Shown here: one piece after another, positions 34,528 to 45,105 of the stretch
How the letters are laid out: each line of letters opens with the position of its first letter
How positions within the stretch are numbered: the first letter of the stretch is position 1
Source: Diphasiastrum complanatum
Lineage: Eukaryota > Streptophyta > Lycopodiopsida > Lycopodiales > Lycopodiaceae
Assembly (NCBI GenBank): GCA_029204225.1
Contig: CM055096.1
Span: forward strand, 47,625,079-47,689,078
Direction of reading: 5' to 3'
DNA: 64,000 nt
Translations under genes and position numbers: made by a program
Notes under the pieces: generated by a model
Databases searched by the model: none
What the model was told of the DNA's origin: nothing
Seen by the model: the letters and a program-made list of their open reading frames with translations, nothing else

Positions 34528-34531
34528 AATT

Positions 34532-35229
34532 TTACACATATGAGTGTATAAGCTCAAGAGGAGAGTTAGATTTTGTCAAAGATCTCTTAAATGATTTCTT
34601 ATGAGATTTGGAGAGTCCACAAGCTTCACAAAGCTTGCCACACTTGGATATGGCTTTGGGTAGTCCAATTGCAAGCTCCTTTGTCACCATGGTCTCCATA
34701 GCTTTGAAGTTAGGATGGCCTAACCTCTTGTGCCACAATTCCACTTGAGTGAGCTCCTCCCTTGCCATGTTCACACTTCCAACCATCACATTAGCATCCA
34801 ACTTGAATATCCTTCCATGCTTAAGACCACTAGCAATACATTTTTCATCTTTCAAGATGGAACATGCCCCATGCTTGAAATGTACATTTAATCCACTATC
34901 CAAAAGTTTTCTAGCACTCAACAAGTTCTTTGTAATAGATGGTACATAAAGAACATTTTCTAGATCTACTCTCTTAGATGATCCAAGACATAATGGAATG
35001 GATCCAATTCCTACAATCTCACATTCTTGATCACCAGCTGTGAAGATAAACTTCTTAGATGGGAGTAAGGTAGAGAAGTAGTCCTTTTGGTGAGTCATGT
35101 AGGAGCTAGCCCCACTATCAATCCACCATGTGTTATGATTAGATGTTGGTCTTATGGATGTCATTAAGGATGAGTTGCATTCATCCTCTTCCTCAGGCAC
35201 AAGGTTTCCATCGTTGTCCTTCTCTTGGG
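34532..35229 (-). pseudogene. Copia C2 protease and GAG-pre-integrase
   Basis: A 222-codon minus-strand frame: TWWIDSGASSYMTHQKDYFS (retropepsin active site DSGAS intact), ITKNLLSARKLLDSGLNVHF (protease tail), VELWHKRLGHPNFKAMETMV and CGKLCEACGLSKSHKKSFKR (pre-integrase zinc site HxxxxH and CxxC), ending SPLELIHSYV at the start of integrase, where LIHSDVCGP is usual. The frame stops at the inserted LTR-like element. Confidence 0.9.
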
Positions 35230-35797
35230 CATTCTTCTCCTTGTAACACTCAGATGAAAAGTGTCATTTCTTACCACAAAAGAAGAACTTTAGCTTCTTC
35301 TTGTCCTTCTTGCTCTTGCCTTTGGAAATTGATGCTCCATCCTTGCTCTCGACCTTCATGTCTTGGGTCTTCTTGGATGGAAAATTCTTATTCTTGTCTT
35401 TAAGAAAAAAGTTAGTTTTTTCATCATCATCATTCAAAGATTAGGAACCAATACTATTCTTGATATGAAGCATTCTACTCTCCTCAGATACAAGCACACT
35501 ATGAAGCTTTTCTATAATCTGAAGTAGATCTTGAATAGCAAAAGTTTGAACTAGATTAGAATACTCATTTCCTAATCCATTCAAAATGATTTGAACTAAC
35601 TCATTGTCTTGGTTCTTATCACCTATAGAAGATAACTCTCTATTCAAAGATTTGATCCTAAGAACATAATCTTGGGCACTTTCGTTACTTCCCTTCATGC
35701 TTTGAAGTATTTGATTTCTTAGCATGAGTATTCTTGAAGTACTTTTGGATTCATAAATAGATTCTAGTGAATCCCATGTATAAAGTCCTACACACAA
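35230..35797 (-). pseudogene. Copia C2 Gag (UBN2-type) and damaged zinc knuckle
   Basis: Minus strand 35797-35441: AWDSLE-like TWDSLESIYESKSTSRILML, RNQILQSMKGSNESAQDYVL, RIKSLNRELSSIGDKNQDNE, LVQIILNGLGNEYSNLVQTF: the C-terminal half of a copia Gag. A further frame near 35250-35300 reads FFFCGKK-stop-HFSSEC, a CCHC knuckle missing its first Cys and broken by a stop. The N-terminal Gag and the 5' LTR/PBS are absent, so C2 is 5' truncated at about 35797. Confidence 0.75.
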
Positions 35798-36099
35798 GAT
35801 ACTAGTCTAAGCATATCAATCAAAGCAACAACACAAGGGAATGGGTGGTGGATAAACCAGCCCAATCAAACCTAGGTCGTACAGATCTAGCCCCCAAGCA
35901 ATGGATCAGTCACAGTCATGGAAAGAGGAATCACACTAGCAGCATGTAGCTACCAATCACAGAATTAAGCATACACTAGTGAGAGCCCAATAGGTATACT
36001 TATACCCTCCAAGGCCCATGCACCACTACGGTAGTGCACTATGACACCTCACTGGACACCTCTGCATGTTGGAAAGAGGTGTTTAGAAGATAGATCTAA
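35798..36099. other. No recognisable gene
   Basis: Sequence between the truncated copia C2 and the copia D LTR. Nothing recognised. Confidence 0.3.
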
Positions 36100-36545
36100 A
36101 AGAATCGAATAAAAATAATTCGAATGACAAGAAAGAAAACTTATCGTGTGCAACAGAATAAACTATCTTCCTCTTTCTTCATGCATGACTACACCTATCA
36201 ATTTCAAACAAAACAATAGTGATAAAAATCACGTTCGATCTTATACTAACTAACCTTTGAAATCATTAGTACTACAAGTTAGAATTAAAGTAGAACTATT
36301 GTGTTACTGTATTGTGGGTCCTATCAGTGGATAAGGATCAGTTGGCCTCGCCATGAGGCAAGTCGACGGGACACGCGTCCCGTCAACGACAACCTAGGCC
36401 ATGCATGGGTTGCCTTACTGAAGAACTATATGTACAATGTATTTTCATTTTGAGAAATACAATTGCTACATGAGCTTGATGTGGAGAGTGCTTTCTCTCT
36501 GTGTTACTATGTAGCATGATTTGGGTTCCTGTTTGAAGCAAATTC
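36100..36545 (+). mobile_element. Putative 5' LTR end of copia D
   Basis: Placed by the primer site immediately after it. The left end is unknown because no second LTR copy is present. It contains a GC-rich inverted stretch (GACGGGACACGCGTCCCGTC, about 36365-36384), which is a perfect 16-bp hairpin around ACGCGT when trimmed. Confidence 0.4.
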
Positions 36546-36550
36546 TAAGT

Positions 36551-36562
36551 TGGTATGAGACC
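36551..36562 (+). other. Primer-binding site of copia D, variant
   Basis: TGGTATGAGACC: the initiator-Met site TGGTATCAGAGC with the C and G at positions 7 and 11 changed. Its position before a plus-strand copia Gag/integrase supports it. Confidence 0.5.
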
Positions 36563-37980
36563 CATGCAGGGAGTGTACACAGTACAGTGTCACCGTTGAA
36601 GAGAGCTTTGGGAGAGAAGACTTTTGAGAGTTCGAGGTCTACGGTGGGTTGAAGGTGGAAAGTACAACACTGGTGCATAGCTTCTAACATACGCCAAGCT
36701 TGGAACTGTGAGAGGATTCAGAGACAGGACTTGTCAGTTGAATCTAAAAAGCAGAGAGGGAAAATTCTGAGAATTTCATAAAGAAGCTGCTTTGGGTTTC
36801 TGATTGGTGTGCATTCAATTGGACACATTTTGTCAAACAAATTAAAGCATCAAATTCCCAGCAATAGGGCGAGCTCATAGCAAGAAAATTTGCCTGTCGA
36901 AGAGCTGAACAAAGGCTACTAAGTGCCAAGAATGGTGCAGAAACCCTAGCTTGGAGTTTACAAGTGAAGAAGTGTGGATCTTTCTTCGTGGGCACCATTT
37001 TTGGAGCTGTAAAGCTACAACTATGGGCGCCCTGGGGAAGATAGCACGCTGGATGAAGGTCGTGGACAGCCGTGGAGAGGTTAGTGTGAAGGAGAAGTTT
37101 TATTCTAAAAAACCTAGCAGGCCGTGAAAGAGGCAAAAGTTGTCATAGCTCCAGATACCGGCGAGAAAAAGAGCTCGGCTCGTGTGCGTCCCCAACTATG
37201 CTGAATGCGTAGTGGCCTGAAGGGGTTAGCATCTCCAAGAGACAAGTTTGGCACGCGGGCAGGTTGGTGACTGCAGGATAAACTCCTACGTGGATCGACG
37301 ATGGTGATCTAAAAAAGGAGGATCGTCGGATCAAAACTGATCGTTGGATGCTCTTGAAATGGACCCATGAAGGTTTGAAGGGCCATTTTGAAAATTCTTC
37401 ATTAAAAATTTTCATATGAAATGCCATTGAAGGGGCCCAACATGTGAATTTTGTTTTGAAGGGCAAGAGGCTTCAAAGTGAAGAACCAGTTCAAAACTAT
37501 GAAAAGTCCCTATTTTCTAGTCCTTTATCCGTTTTGACCCAAATGAAGGACTGAGGACTCTAAACGAAAGGCACCTAGACTGTACTTGCAAGTACGATAC
37601 CGCAAAACAGAGTGATTGTAGTGGAGAAATCCCTTTGTGGATGTCAAATCTCTTTTGCCCCTTGCAGGGAGCGGGTAGTCGGGAGTGTGAGGTAAGAAGA
37701 ATTTCACGTTTGGAAAGTGACTTGGCTTGTGAAATGCCACCTAAGCAACGGGATGTCTTGGTGCAAAATTTTAGCAGGTCATCAAAACAAGTTACTGATG
37801 TCACCATTGTACTCAAAACATCTCTTTTAGCCTATGGTTGCAGTTTTAGACAGTTTTGGGATGACAAACATGGGAGAGTCCATTTTGAGTGAAAATAACA
37901 AATTGGACGGGATGGGCCAACTATGCGGTGTGGAAATTCAATATGAAAGACATACTGATAGAAAAGGAACTGTGGGATGT
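36563..37980 (+). other. Long copia D leader, no assigned gene
   Basis: Between the PBS and the recognisable Gag lie about 1.4 kb. Only antisense frames are long (36744-37136, 37143-37466 and 37517-37816, all minus). None has a known domain, and I treat them as chance frames. Confidence 0.35.
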
Positions 37981-38190
37981 CGTCACAGGTGATGAGAGAA
38001 GACTGCCAAATGAAGTGGAGATAAAATCTTTGACAGGAAGGTGAGGAGAGCTTTGACCTTCATCAACTTGTCAGTGAAAGACCACATCATTATCCACATA
38101 AGTGATGCCATTACACCTAGACAAGCATGGAATGTGCTAAAGGAACAGTTTGAGACGTCAAATCCATCAAGTTGAATAGTGCCCGAATGG
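37981..38190 (+). pseudogene. Copia D Gag fragment
   Basis: A plus-strand frame reads FDRKVRRALTFINLSVKDHI, IIHISDAITPRQAWNVLKEQ and FETSNPSS: the UBN2/Gag-polypeptide pattern of copia elements (A...I..S......I....TA..AW..L...FE). Stops before and after limit it to about 65 codons. Confidence 0.7.
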
Positions 38191-38439
38191 AGCAAGGAGA
38201 GCACATTTAAACTTATATGACCAGAATCAAGACAATGAGGGATGAACTGCATTATTGAAAGTAGAATTTTTCCACGATTGTTGCTTTGTGAAAGATGTGA
38301 ACCATAAGTTCAAAGTCATTGCAGATGGTATAAGGGAGCCCAACACTAAATTGTACAGGTTGAATGCTACAATCAAGAGGCAACATGGACTGTGGCATAA
38401 AAGGATGCAAACTGAATGCCTTCTCGTCCATTCCATCGC

Positions 38440-38927
38440 AAACTGAACTGTGGCATAAAAGGCTTGGTCATTTGAGCCTAGGAAGCCTTAGCTTGATGAG
38501 AAAACTGGAAATGGTGAAAGGATTGCCTATGATGGAAGACCACTTGAAGACGATGTGCGAATCATGTGTGTATGGGAAGCAACATCGTGAGAAATTTAAC
38601 AAAGGTGATTTTGCACGGGCGAAGAACATCTTGGACTTGATTTACACAGATCTATGCGGGCCTATGAGGACTATGTCCATGGGTGGAGCTTTTTATTTCA
38701 TGACCTTCATAGATGATATGTCACGTAAGACGTGGATTTACTTCTTAAAGAAGAAATCAGATGCTTTTGTCTCTTTCAACAACTTCAAAGCATTGGTCAA
38801 AAATCAAACAAGTAGGAAGATCAAAGTTCTAAGATCGGATAGTGGAGGTGACTTCAATGATCTTTGTGATCAATGTGGGATCAAAAGACAATTTATGCAA
38901 GCTCATACTCCTGAACTCAATGGATTG
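38440..38927 (+). pseudogene. Copia D GAG-pre-integrase and integrase core
   Basis: Plus strand: ELWHKRLGHLSLGSLSLMRK, CESCVYGKQHREKFNKGD (zinc site), LDLIYTDLCGPMRTMSMGGA, FYFMTFIDDMSRKTWIYFLK (first catalytic Asp), KIKVLRSDSGGDFNDLCDQC (second catalytic Asp), then QFMQAHTPELNG, where the frame leaves the family pattern (NG.AER expected). The break at about 38927 adjoins the minus-strand copia E tail, so the two elements meet end to end. Confidence 0.9.
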
Positions 38928-39333
38928 AAATGGGAAGCACTTCATCTCCTCCTTTTCTGCCTTAGTTTGAGGAGACTGTTCCTTTGATAGCTTTAGTCCA
39001 GGGTCGAGTGGAAAGAGACTGGGTTTGTAGTTGGCCATGCCATACTTTTCTAGCACGTTGTTGAGATATCGTTGCTGACTGATAAAGATCAGTCTGCTGG
39101 GTCAATCTTGTTGAATTTGGATTTTGAGACAATAGTGAGATGTCAGTCATCTTGTATTCTTGGGCCAACATGCATTTTGTATTCTTCATCAAATTCAGAT
39201 TATTACTGAATAAGAGTGTATCATCTACATAGAGAGTGATGATGATGAAGTAATCTGATATAGACTTGAAATAGACATTCGAGTCTGTTGAGCTTGGAAT
39301 AAAGCTATTATCTATCAAAAATACGTTGATCTT
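38928..39333 (-). pseudogene. Copia E reverse transcriptase, C-terminal part
   Basis: Minus-strand frame from 39318: DSNVYFKSISDYFIIITLYV, DDTLLFSNNLNLMKNTKCML (catalytic YVDD intact), AQEYKMTDISLLSQNPNSTR. A second frame (39056-38829) carries MLEKYGMANYKPSLFPLDPG, the KRFGM...SxPLxPG-like tail. RNase H is absent because the element is cut at the copia D junction. Confidence 0.85.
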
Positions 39334-40359
39334 CTAGAACCAGACTCCGGGGGACTGTTTCAACCCGTAGAGCACCTTGTGAATTCTGCATACAAGGTGT
39401 TGTTGCTTGCCATTGAGTTCATATCTCTCTGGCTGCGTCATATAGATTTTCTCTTCGATGGTTCCATTGAGGAAAGCGATCTGGACATCCATCTGGTGGA
39501 AGGAGAGTAGGCGGATTGACGCATGTTTGACGACTAGGCTGAAGGTTTTTGAATAACCTAGGTCTAAAATCAGAGAAAAGCCTTTGGTGACTAGCCTGGC
39601 CTTGTAACGATTTAGCCTTCCTTCAGCATCGTACTTTGCCTTGAATATCCATTTGCATGGAATCGATTTTTGATCCTTTGGCAGCTCAGTGAGTGTCCAT
39701 GTTTGATTCTCCATAAGAGAATTGAATTTGGTGTCCATCATTGCTTTCCACTGGTCAGCATCAGCAGTAGAAATTGTCTCAAAAACGATCGTTGGTTCCT
39801 GCACAAAGTAATAGGTTGGATCATCCATAAATCTGGATGGAGGCTGTCTGGACCTATTCGACCTTCTGGGTTGAAGTTCGGTCCTTTGATGTGGGTTAAC
39901 TCGTTGAGGTTCTAACTCGTTGTTTGAGTCATCGTTGTTATTCAGCAGTTGAATCTCTGGATCAAGATTGACTGGTTGTTCGATCCGTGGATCGAAATTA
40001 TCATCAACTTTTTCTTTGTGGTCGATGAACTGGTCTTCCACGAAAATGACATCTCTATTGGTGAATGTCTTCTTGGTATCCAGATTGTAGAGCTTGTATG
40101 CCTTGTGGTCTGGGGAATAGCCGATGAAGATTGTTTTTCTGCTCTCGTCATCTAGCTTTCTTCTTAGATCCTCAGGGATCTGAGCAAAAGCGATGCATCC
40201 AAACACTCGAATATGTTTGAGTGATGGTTTTGATCCTGTCCACACCTCATAAGGTGTTTTGCCATTTAGGGCTTTGGTGATGGATCGATTCTGCAAGTAG
40301 GCAGCTGTAGTAATAGCCTCTATCCAGAATTTCTTTGGAAGAGAGGCATGGGGCATCAT
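39334..40359 (-). pseudogene. Copia E integrase C-terminus joined to RT
   Basis: A 341-codon minus-strand frame, the longest copia frame here. It starts MMPHASLPKKFWIEAITTAA, YLQNRSITKALNGKTPYEVW (integrase tail), KTIFIGYSPDHKAYKLYNLD, FTNRDVIFVEDQF, an acidic Asn/Asp linker, RRSNRSRQPPSRFMDDPTYY, then RT: QWKAMMDTKFNSLMENQTWT, CKWIFKAKYDAEGRLNRYKA, RLVTKGF, SIRLLSFHQMDVQIAFLNGT (first catalytic Asp), IEEKIYMTQPERYE, LVCRIHKVLYGLKQSPGVWF. The upstream integrase core at 40360-40675 is present only in broken frames (for example TRRTATYYMKNKSEAFKSFK-like sequence). Confidence 0.9.
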
Positions 40360-41250
40360 GCTCTTGGCACTTTTGATGAGTGTCCGATTCTTGCACTCAG
40401 CTACACCATTGGACTGAGGTGAGTAGCTAGTTGTGTATTGGTGAAGTATCTCGTTGGCCTTGCAGAACTCCTTGAATTCTGTGGAGATGTACTCTCCCCC
40501 TCCATCTATGCATAGGCCCTTGATCTTCCTCTGGGTCTGGTTTTCTGCAGATGCCTTGAACTACTTGAAGGACTTGAATGCTTCAGATTTGTTTTTCATA
40601 TAGTAGGTAGCAGTCCTTCGAGAGAAGTCATCGATGAGGGTTAGGAAATAGAGAGCTCCCCCCCATGGAAGCAGTCTACATCAGGCCACAGATGTCGCTA
40701 TGTACAAGGTCAAGCAAGCTGTTAGATGTATGCACTGAGTCTGAACTGAAGGGACTTCTAGCATGTTTGCTGATAATACAACTTTCGCATGGAAAATTTG
40801 GCTTGTTGACTGAAGATAGATCTTGTACTAGACTCTGAGCTGACATCTGCTGAATACTGTTGAAGTTGAGATGGCCAAGTCTGAAATGCCACAACATATC
40901 AGCTGATTCAGAAGTGGTTGTGTGAAGAGCTTTGACTGTTAGAAGAATAGCAATGGCCGAGTTTGTAAAGATAGCCGCTTCTTCTTCCATAGGCTAGCAC
41001 CTTCCGGGATTTGTCAAGAATTGTGTAGCCATATTTATCGAATTTGACCCTCTGACCTGAATCGGTGATTTTGCTAATTGAGAGTAGATTCTTAGTCAAA
41101 TTTGGAACATGGAGAACGTTGGACAGCAACTTGACCTCATGTCTTTTGAATTCAACTCTGATTGTTCCTTCACCTCTAATTGAATGCGATGAGTTGTCTC
41201 CAAGTTGCACAACTCAAGAGTGGGTGAATGACTTATAGTCTTTGAACTAG
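40360..41250 (-). pseudogene. Copia E integrase core (broken), pre-integrase and protease tail
   Basis: The 40990-40676 frame reads ADMLWHFRLGHLNFNSIQQM, PCESCIISKHARSPFSSDSV and LLDLVHSDICGLM. The overlapping 41210-40908 frame reads MQLGDNSSHSIRGEGTIRVE, LLSNVLHVPNLTKNLLSISK, ITDSGQRVKFD: the back half of a copia protease. The DSGA active site is not found; only MTHHRD-like residues of the flanking segment remain near 41260. Integrase core motifs at lower coordinates are in several frames with stops. Confidence 0.8.
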
Positions 41251-41560
41251 TCACGATGGTGAGTCATGCATGGCCATAAGATTTTTGAAAGTGTTGAGGT
41301 GGCTCGAAACACTATCTGCTTTAGACATTCTGAGGGTGAAGAATTTTTTCCTCAAATGGAGCTTGGATGTAACGTCTCTAATGTCGTGGAGAGTTGCTAG
41401 GATGTCCCATGCATCCTTAGCGGTCTGAGTAGCACGTATGTGGCTGATTTGAGTATCCTTGATGTTGAGGGTGATCATGGCAACTACTTTGCCATCTCTT
41501 AGTCTCCACTTGGTGATGATGGCCGCATCACCTTCTGGTTTGAGCTGTGCCATCAACGAT
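41251..41560 (-). pseudogene. Copia E Gag fragment
   Basis: Minus strand: MAQLKPEGDAAIITKWRLRD, GKVVAMITLNIKDTQISHIR, ATQTAKDAWDILATLHDIRD, TSKLHLRKKFFTLRMSKADS and VSSHLNTFKNL: the UBN2-type copia Gag. Its closest relative in the window is copia B Gag at 48041-48558, which has the same LHLRRKF...SHINSFKSL motif. Confidence 0.85.
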
Positions 41561-41799
41561 GTCCCACAGTTCTTTGGCTAGAAGTATAACCTTCATCTTG
41601 AATTTTCAGAGATGGTAGTTATCTCCATCGAGTTTGTCAATGAGAGATGAACTAGATGATGGATCCATTCTGGTTGAACGAGATCGTTGGTAGAAACAAC
41701 AACTATCAGAATACTGTTGGCTGCGCGTTTGCTAGAAAGACATCTTGATAGAAACAAGATTGATAACCTGTAGTAGAAATGCGGATTACTAAAATGCCC

Positions 41800-41811
41800 G
41801 CTCTGAAACCA
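41800..41811 (-). other. Primer-binding site of copia E, variant
   Basis: The minus strand reads TGGTTTCAGAGC, one base off the initiator-Met site. It abuts a TGTCGTAAAATCGC LTR edge. Confidence 0.65.
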
Positions 41812-42265
41812 TGTCGTAAAATCGCATGTGCGTGAGCGGTAGCGGAAGCTCGAGGATTGAGTGTGGCATGTAGGAACAGAAACGCAACAGTTAGCAGTAG
41901 AATTATTCAAGTAGAAGAATTCATATAGAATGTGCAAATGAACGACGTAGTAGTGAGACAAAAATTGCACTCTGATTAATATCAATAGTAAGTACAATAG
42001 CTTGAAGTAATAACTTCAGCTTGTTGAGCGTGATAATGCTGGCTACAGAAAACTCTGATTGAAAGAGAATGCAACTAACACTTACATAGCTTGATTCAGC
42101 TAGTATATATATTTACAAGTGTTGAGAGACAAATATCTTACAAGCTTTTAATGCTATTTATGCCAGTCTTTGCATATGTACAAAGTTGGTAACCGTTAAC
42201 CGCCTTTGGGATATTTGATTGTCCAACTGTTTTAGGGTTGCTGATAAGTTGGCGACGTCGGTCTG
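41812..42265 (-). mobile_element. 5' LTR of copia E (outer end uncertain)
   Basis: Starts at the PBS with TGTCG. A minus-strand TATA string (AAATATATATACTAGC, about 42096-42111) fits an LTR promoter. The outer end at CTGCCA is a guess, since the 3' LTR has been lost. Confidence 0.45.
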
Positions 42266-42289
42266 CCAATGTAGTAAAAACGCGAAAAA

Positions 42290-42830
42290 GCCAAAAAACC
42301 CGAAGGTGCCCTTAGACTGAAGGTATGCAACCCCTGAAAGTGCCCTTAGACTAAAGGTATGTAGATCCCTAAGGTTCCCTTAGATTTAAGAAAGCGAAGA
42401 AGGCGAAAAAGCCGAAAAAGTGCCTTAGACTAAAGGTAGCGAAGAAGGCAAAGGTGTCTTAGACTAAAGGCAATGAAGAAGCTGAAAAGGGCCTTAGTTT
42501 AAAGGCAGCGAAAAAAGTCAAAAAAGTCGAAGGTGTCTTAAAAATGGTTTTAAGGCATTCTGGCCGCTTTGTCACATTTTTCGCGAAGGGGCGAAAAAGG
42601 CAAAAAAGAGAAGGTGGTCCAGAAATGGTTTTTAAGTCATTCTGGCCACTCTGTTGCATTTTTCGCGAAGGGGCAAAAAAGATGAAGAAGGCAAAGGTGG
42701 TCCAAAAATGATTTCTAAGTCATTCTGGCCAATGTGTCACATTTTTCGTGAAGGCACGAAAAAGACGAAGGTGCCTAAAAAATGGTTAAGGCAAAAATCT
42801 AAAAAGGGGAAAATGTGAAGGTCCGAAAAC
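42290..42830. repeat. Minisatellite with 82-83-bp unit and GCGAAGAAGGC words
   Basis: ATTCTGGCC recurs at 42557, 42639 and 42722. Each unit carries ACATTTTTCGCGAAGGGGC and a GAAGGTGGTCC-AAAATG stretch. TTTTTCGCG...GAAAAA inside the unit can form a hairpin. Upstream (42300-42500) shorter words, GTGCCCTTAGACTAAAGGTA and GAAGAAGGCGAAAAAGCCG, are repeated irregularly. Related words occur at 50480-50700. Confidence 0.75.
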
Positions 42831-43450
42831 ATGTAGTCGGCTTTCAGTTTTTAGGATGCTGATTACTGGAACAATTTGTTCAAGACTAAGCATAAGAAAT
42901 CTATCAACATCATAGAGTCTTCTGTCTTTGCCATTGGTGTTGAGCCACAACACTCCAGTTCCATTCACTTGGTGTCTTGATCCATCTCCGAAGATTATAT
43001 ATTTGGAAGAATCAATCTGTCAAAAGTCAGCTATGATCTGCCTTGTCGTCACAATAGCTTTGAGTCAAGAACGACATCTTGAACATCGGCTGTTGATGTA
43101 GCACAAACATATGCATAGATAAGCAGTTGAGTTTCTGTTAGCTCTCTCTTTGGCCATCTTCGAGGATTCTGGTTCCTCTACGTATGATGTGTTGCTGGAG
43201 CTCTCTTTTTTGTCTTTTGTCTTCTTGTTTCGTGGATTTTGATAGCAATCCATGGCTGCATGACCCTACTTGTAACAATGTACACACTTGATCTTTGGAT
43301 TCAGCCAACATTTGTCCACCGTGTGGTCGTTGCGTTTGCATCTATCGCATGTCTTCATGTTACTACCTTGCTGCTTGTTCTTGTTCGTTCTTCTGATCTC
43401 TCTCTTTCTGTCGACTTCGGTCTTGTCTTCATTTTTACTCCCTCTTAGAA
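42831..43450 (-). pseudogene. Copia F fragment: Gag zinc knuckles and protease remnant
   Basis: Minus strand: CDRCKRNDHTVDKCWLNPKI, KCVHCYK-stop-GHAAMDCYQN (two CCHC knuckles, the second with a stop), a KKTKDKKESSSNTSYVEEPE linker, then about 200 bp lower GDGSRHQVNGTGVLWL and PVISILKT from the protease tail. The knuckle pair matches the layout in copia A. Both ends of the element are missing. Confidence 0.65.
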
Positions 43451-43789
43451 TGAGTTTTCTTCGTCGATTGATCTTTGTTTCTGTAGAGAGCCTAGTTAGA
43501 TTTCTTCAGGGACAGATTTTTAGCAAGCTTTTCGGCAATTTTGGTGAGCTTTTTGGCCAAAAGTGAAAAAAAAATCAAAAAAATATGATGATTTAGCTTT
43601 ATTCAGTTGATTCTTTTGTTGTCACAGAATCAAACGAATGGGGAAGAGAGACGGAGTCCGTGGTCTCTTGCATGGTGACTGCAACTCGAAAAATACCACA
43701 TGTTTCAGGTTATCACAGAAGAAGATGTAGCATCAACAATTGCCACAAAGGTAAATCAAACTTTGTTCATCTAGTTCATTTCCAAAAGT
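43451..43789. other. No recognisable gene
   Basis: T-rich sequence between the copia F fragment and the AT-rich island. Nothing recognised. Confidence 0.3.
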
Positions 43790-43829
43790 TTACTCCTATG
43801 CAATTTTACAAATACATACATTAGATTGT

Positions 43830-44185
43830 TTGAATGCAGCAAAACAAACCTCCACCAAAAAGAGCATGAAGAACATTCACATCTACAAGTTAGAATACAC
43901 CAAAAACAAAAAAGTTTACATTGGACAAACAACATCGTTGAAACCCTCCTTCAGAAATGTTGGCAAATGCACTCTTATATGTTGGCAGATGCACCTCTAT
44001 ATGTTCTTTTTAAAAATAATTTTACTATATCTACAATTTGTACTACTCATGACAAAAATATTGCAAATAATTTAGAATCATTCTATATAGATTTATTTGC
44101 TTCATGTTCAAATGGTTATAACATAACAAAAAACCCAAGCAATTCCATTAAATGTTGGTACTTAAAAAGACTTCAATACATATAA
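43830..44185 (+). pseudogene. GIY-YIG nuclease-like relic in an AT-rich island
   Basis: GIY-YIG enzymes are small metal-dependent nucleases, including homing and virus-borne endonucleases. The first frame reads KNIHIYKLEYTKNKKVYIGQ TTSLK (IY at 43881, YIG at 43917-43925), matching the family's (G)IYK...YIGQT signature. About 180 bases on, in another frame, come NIANNLESFYIDLFASC then NGYNITKNPSN (44110-44127), matching the usual E..YI..F....GYN.T tail. A 22-bp tandem duplication (43959-44002) and other changes separate the frames. The expected catalytic Arg/His region is not recognisable. The surrounding 43790-44410 is much more AT-rich than its neighbours. A Penelope-like endonuclease is an alternative, but those usually lack the GYN tail. 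Confidence 0.45.
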
Positions 44186-44413
44186 GTATAATAATAAAGC
44201 TAATTGACAACTATAAACCATTAAATTATGTATTCTAAAATCATTAAATAATCTCCAAACTGAAGTGTTAGTCAACAAGATATGAAACATTGCAATGATT
44301 TCCAATATACCTTGCCACTTATATCATTTTCAAACTATATTGGATAAAATTTCAATATTAAAATACATGTTTAGTGCATTCTATAACATTGAACCTTAGA
44401 TGTAATTTTCTAG

Positions 44414-45105
44414 GCTGGCCTTTGTATCAAGTTGGGTATGAAAGAAGGAATATTACTTGGACATAGAATATTAAACAGAGGAATAGAAGTTGACAAAGAT
44501 AAAGTCGAGCTTATAAAGAATCTTCAGATACCAACCAATCTACGTGAACTAAGAGCTTTCTTAGGACATGTTGGCTATTATCGGAGATTTATCCAAAATC
44601 ATGCTTCTATTGTTGCCTCTCTTACTCATCTACTCAAGAAACAAGTGGAATACTTATGGACGAATGAACAGCAGAAAGCGTTCAAAGAACTTAAGCAAAG
44701 GTTGATCAATGCTCCTATTCTGAGACCACCCAACTGGGCTATTTTATTTCCTAGTTATGTTGATGTTTCTGCATTTGCTATTGGCGTCTGTCTGAGCCAG
44801 AAGGACGATCAGAAGAATGATCATCCCATATGCGAGTCGACAGCTTAGTGCCTCGAAAAAGAATTATTTGGCTACAGAAAGGGAAGCACTTGGAATGATT
44901 TTCACTGTTAAGAAATTTCGGCATTATTTGCTGGGATATGTTTTTATTTTTCATGTTGATCACTATGCTCTAAAGATCTTGTGAATAAACCAGGTCTATC
45001 AAGACGAATTGCTCAATGAGTTCTAATTCTTCAGGAATTCACTTATCAAGTAGAACTTCGCCAAGGAAAAAATCATACGAATGCTGATTATCTATCGTGA
45101 CTCAG
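44414..45105 (+). pseudogene. Gypsy RT thumb and RNase H (continuation of G1-like pol)
   Basis: Plus strand: GMKEGILLGHRILNRGIEVD, LRELRAFLGHVGYYRRFIQN and HASIVASLTHLLKKQVEYLW (RT connection), FKELKQRLINAPILRPPNWA, YVDVSAFAIGVCLSQKDDQK (RNase H first Asp). After a frameshift: PYASRQLSASKKNYLATERE, ALGMIFTVKKFRHYLLGYVF, FHVDHYALKIL (further acidic residues). It begins at the exact domain position where the 12606-13807 RT stops. Confidence 0.85.

Noticed and set aside
36744-37816. Three consecutive minus-strand frames of 99-130 codons
   Set aside because: No domain, signal or splice logic; they lie antisense in the leader of copia D and are best treated as chance.
42290-42830. Possible CRISPR-like array
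   Set aside because: The units are adjacent, degenerate tandem repeats with no unique spacers, in a eukaryotic setting.
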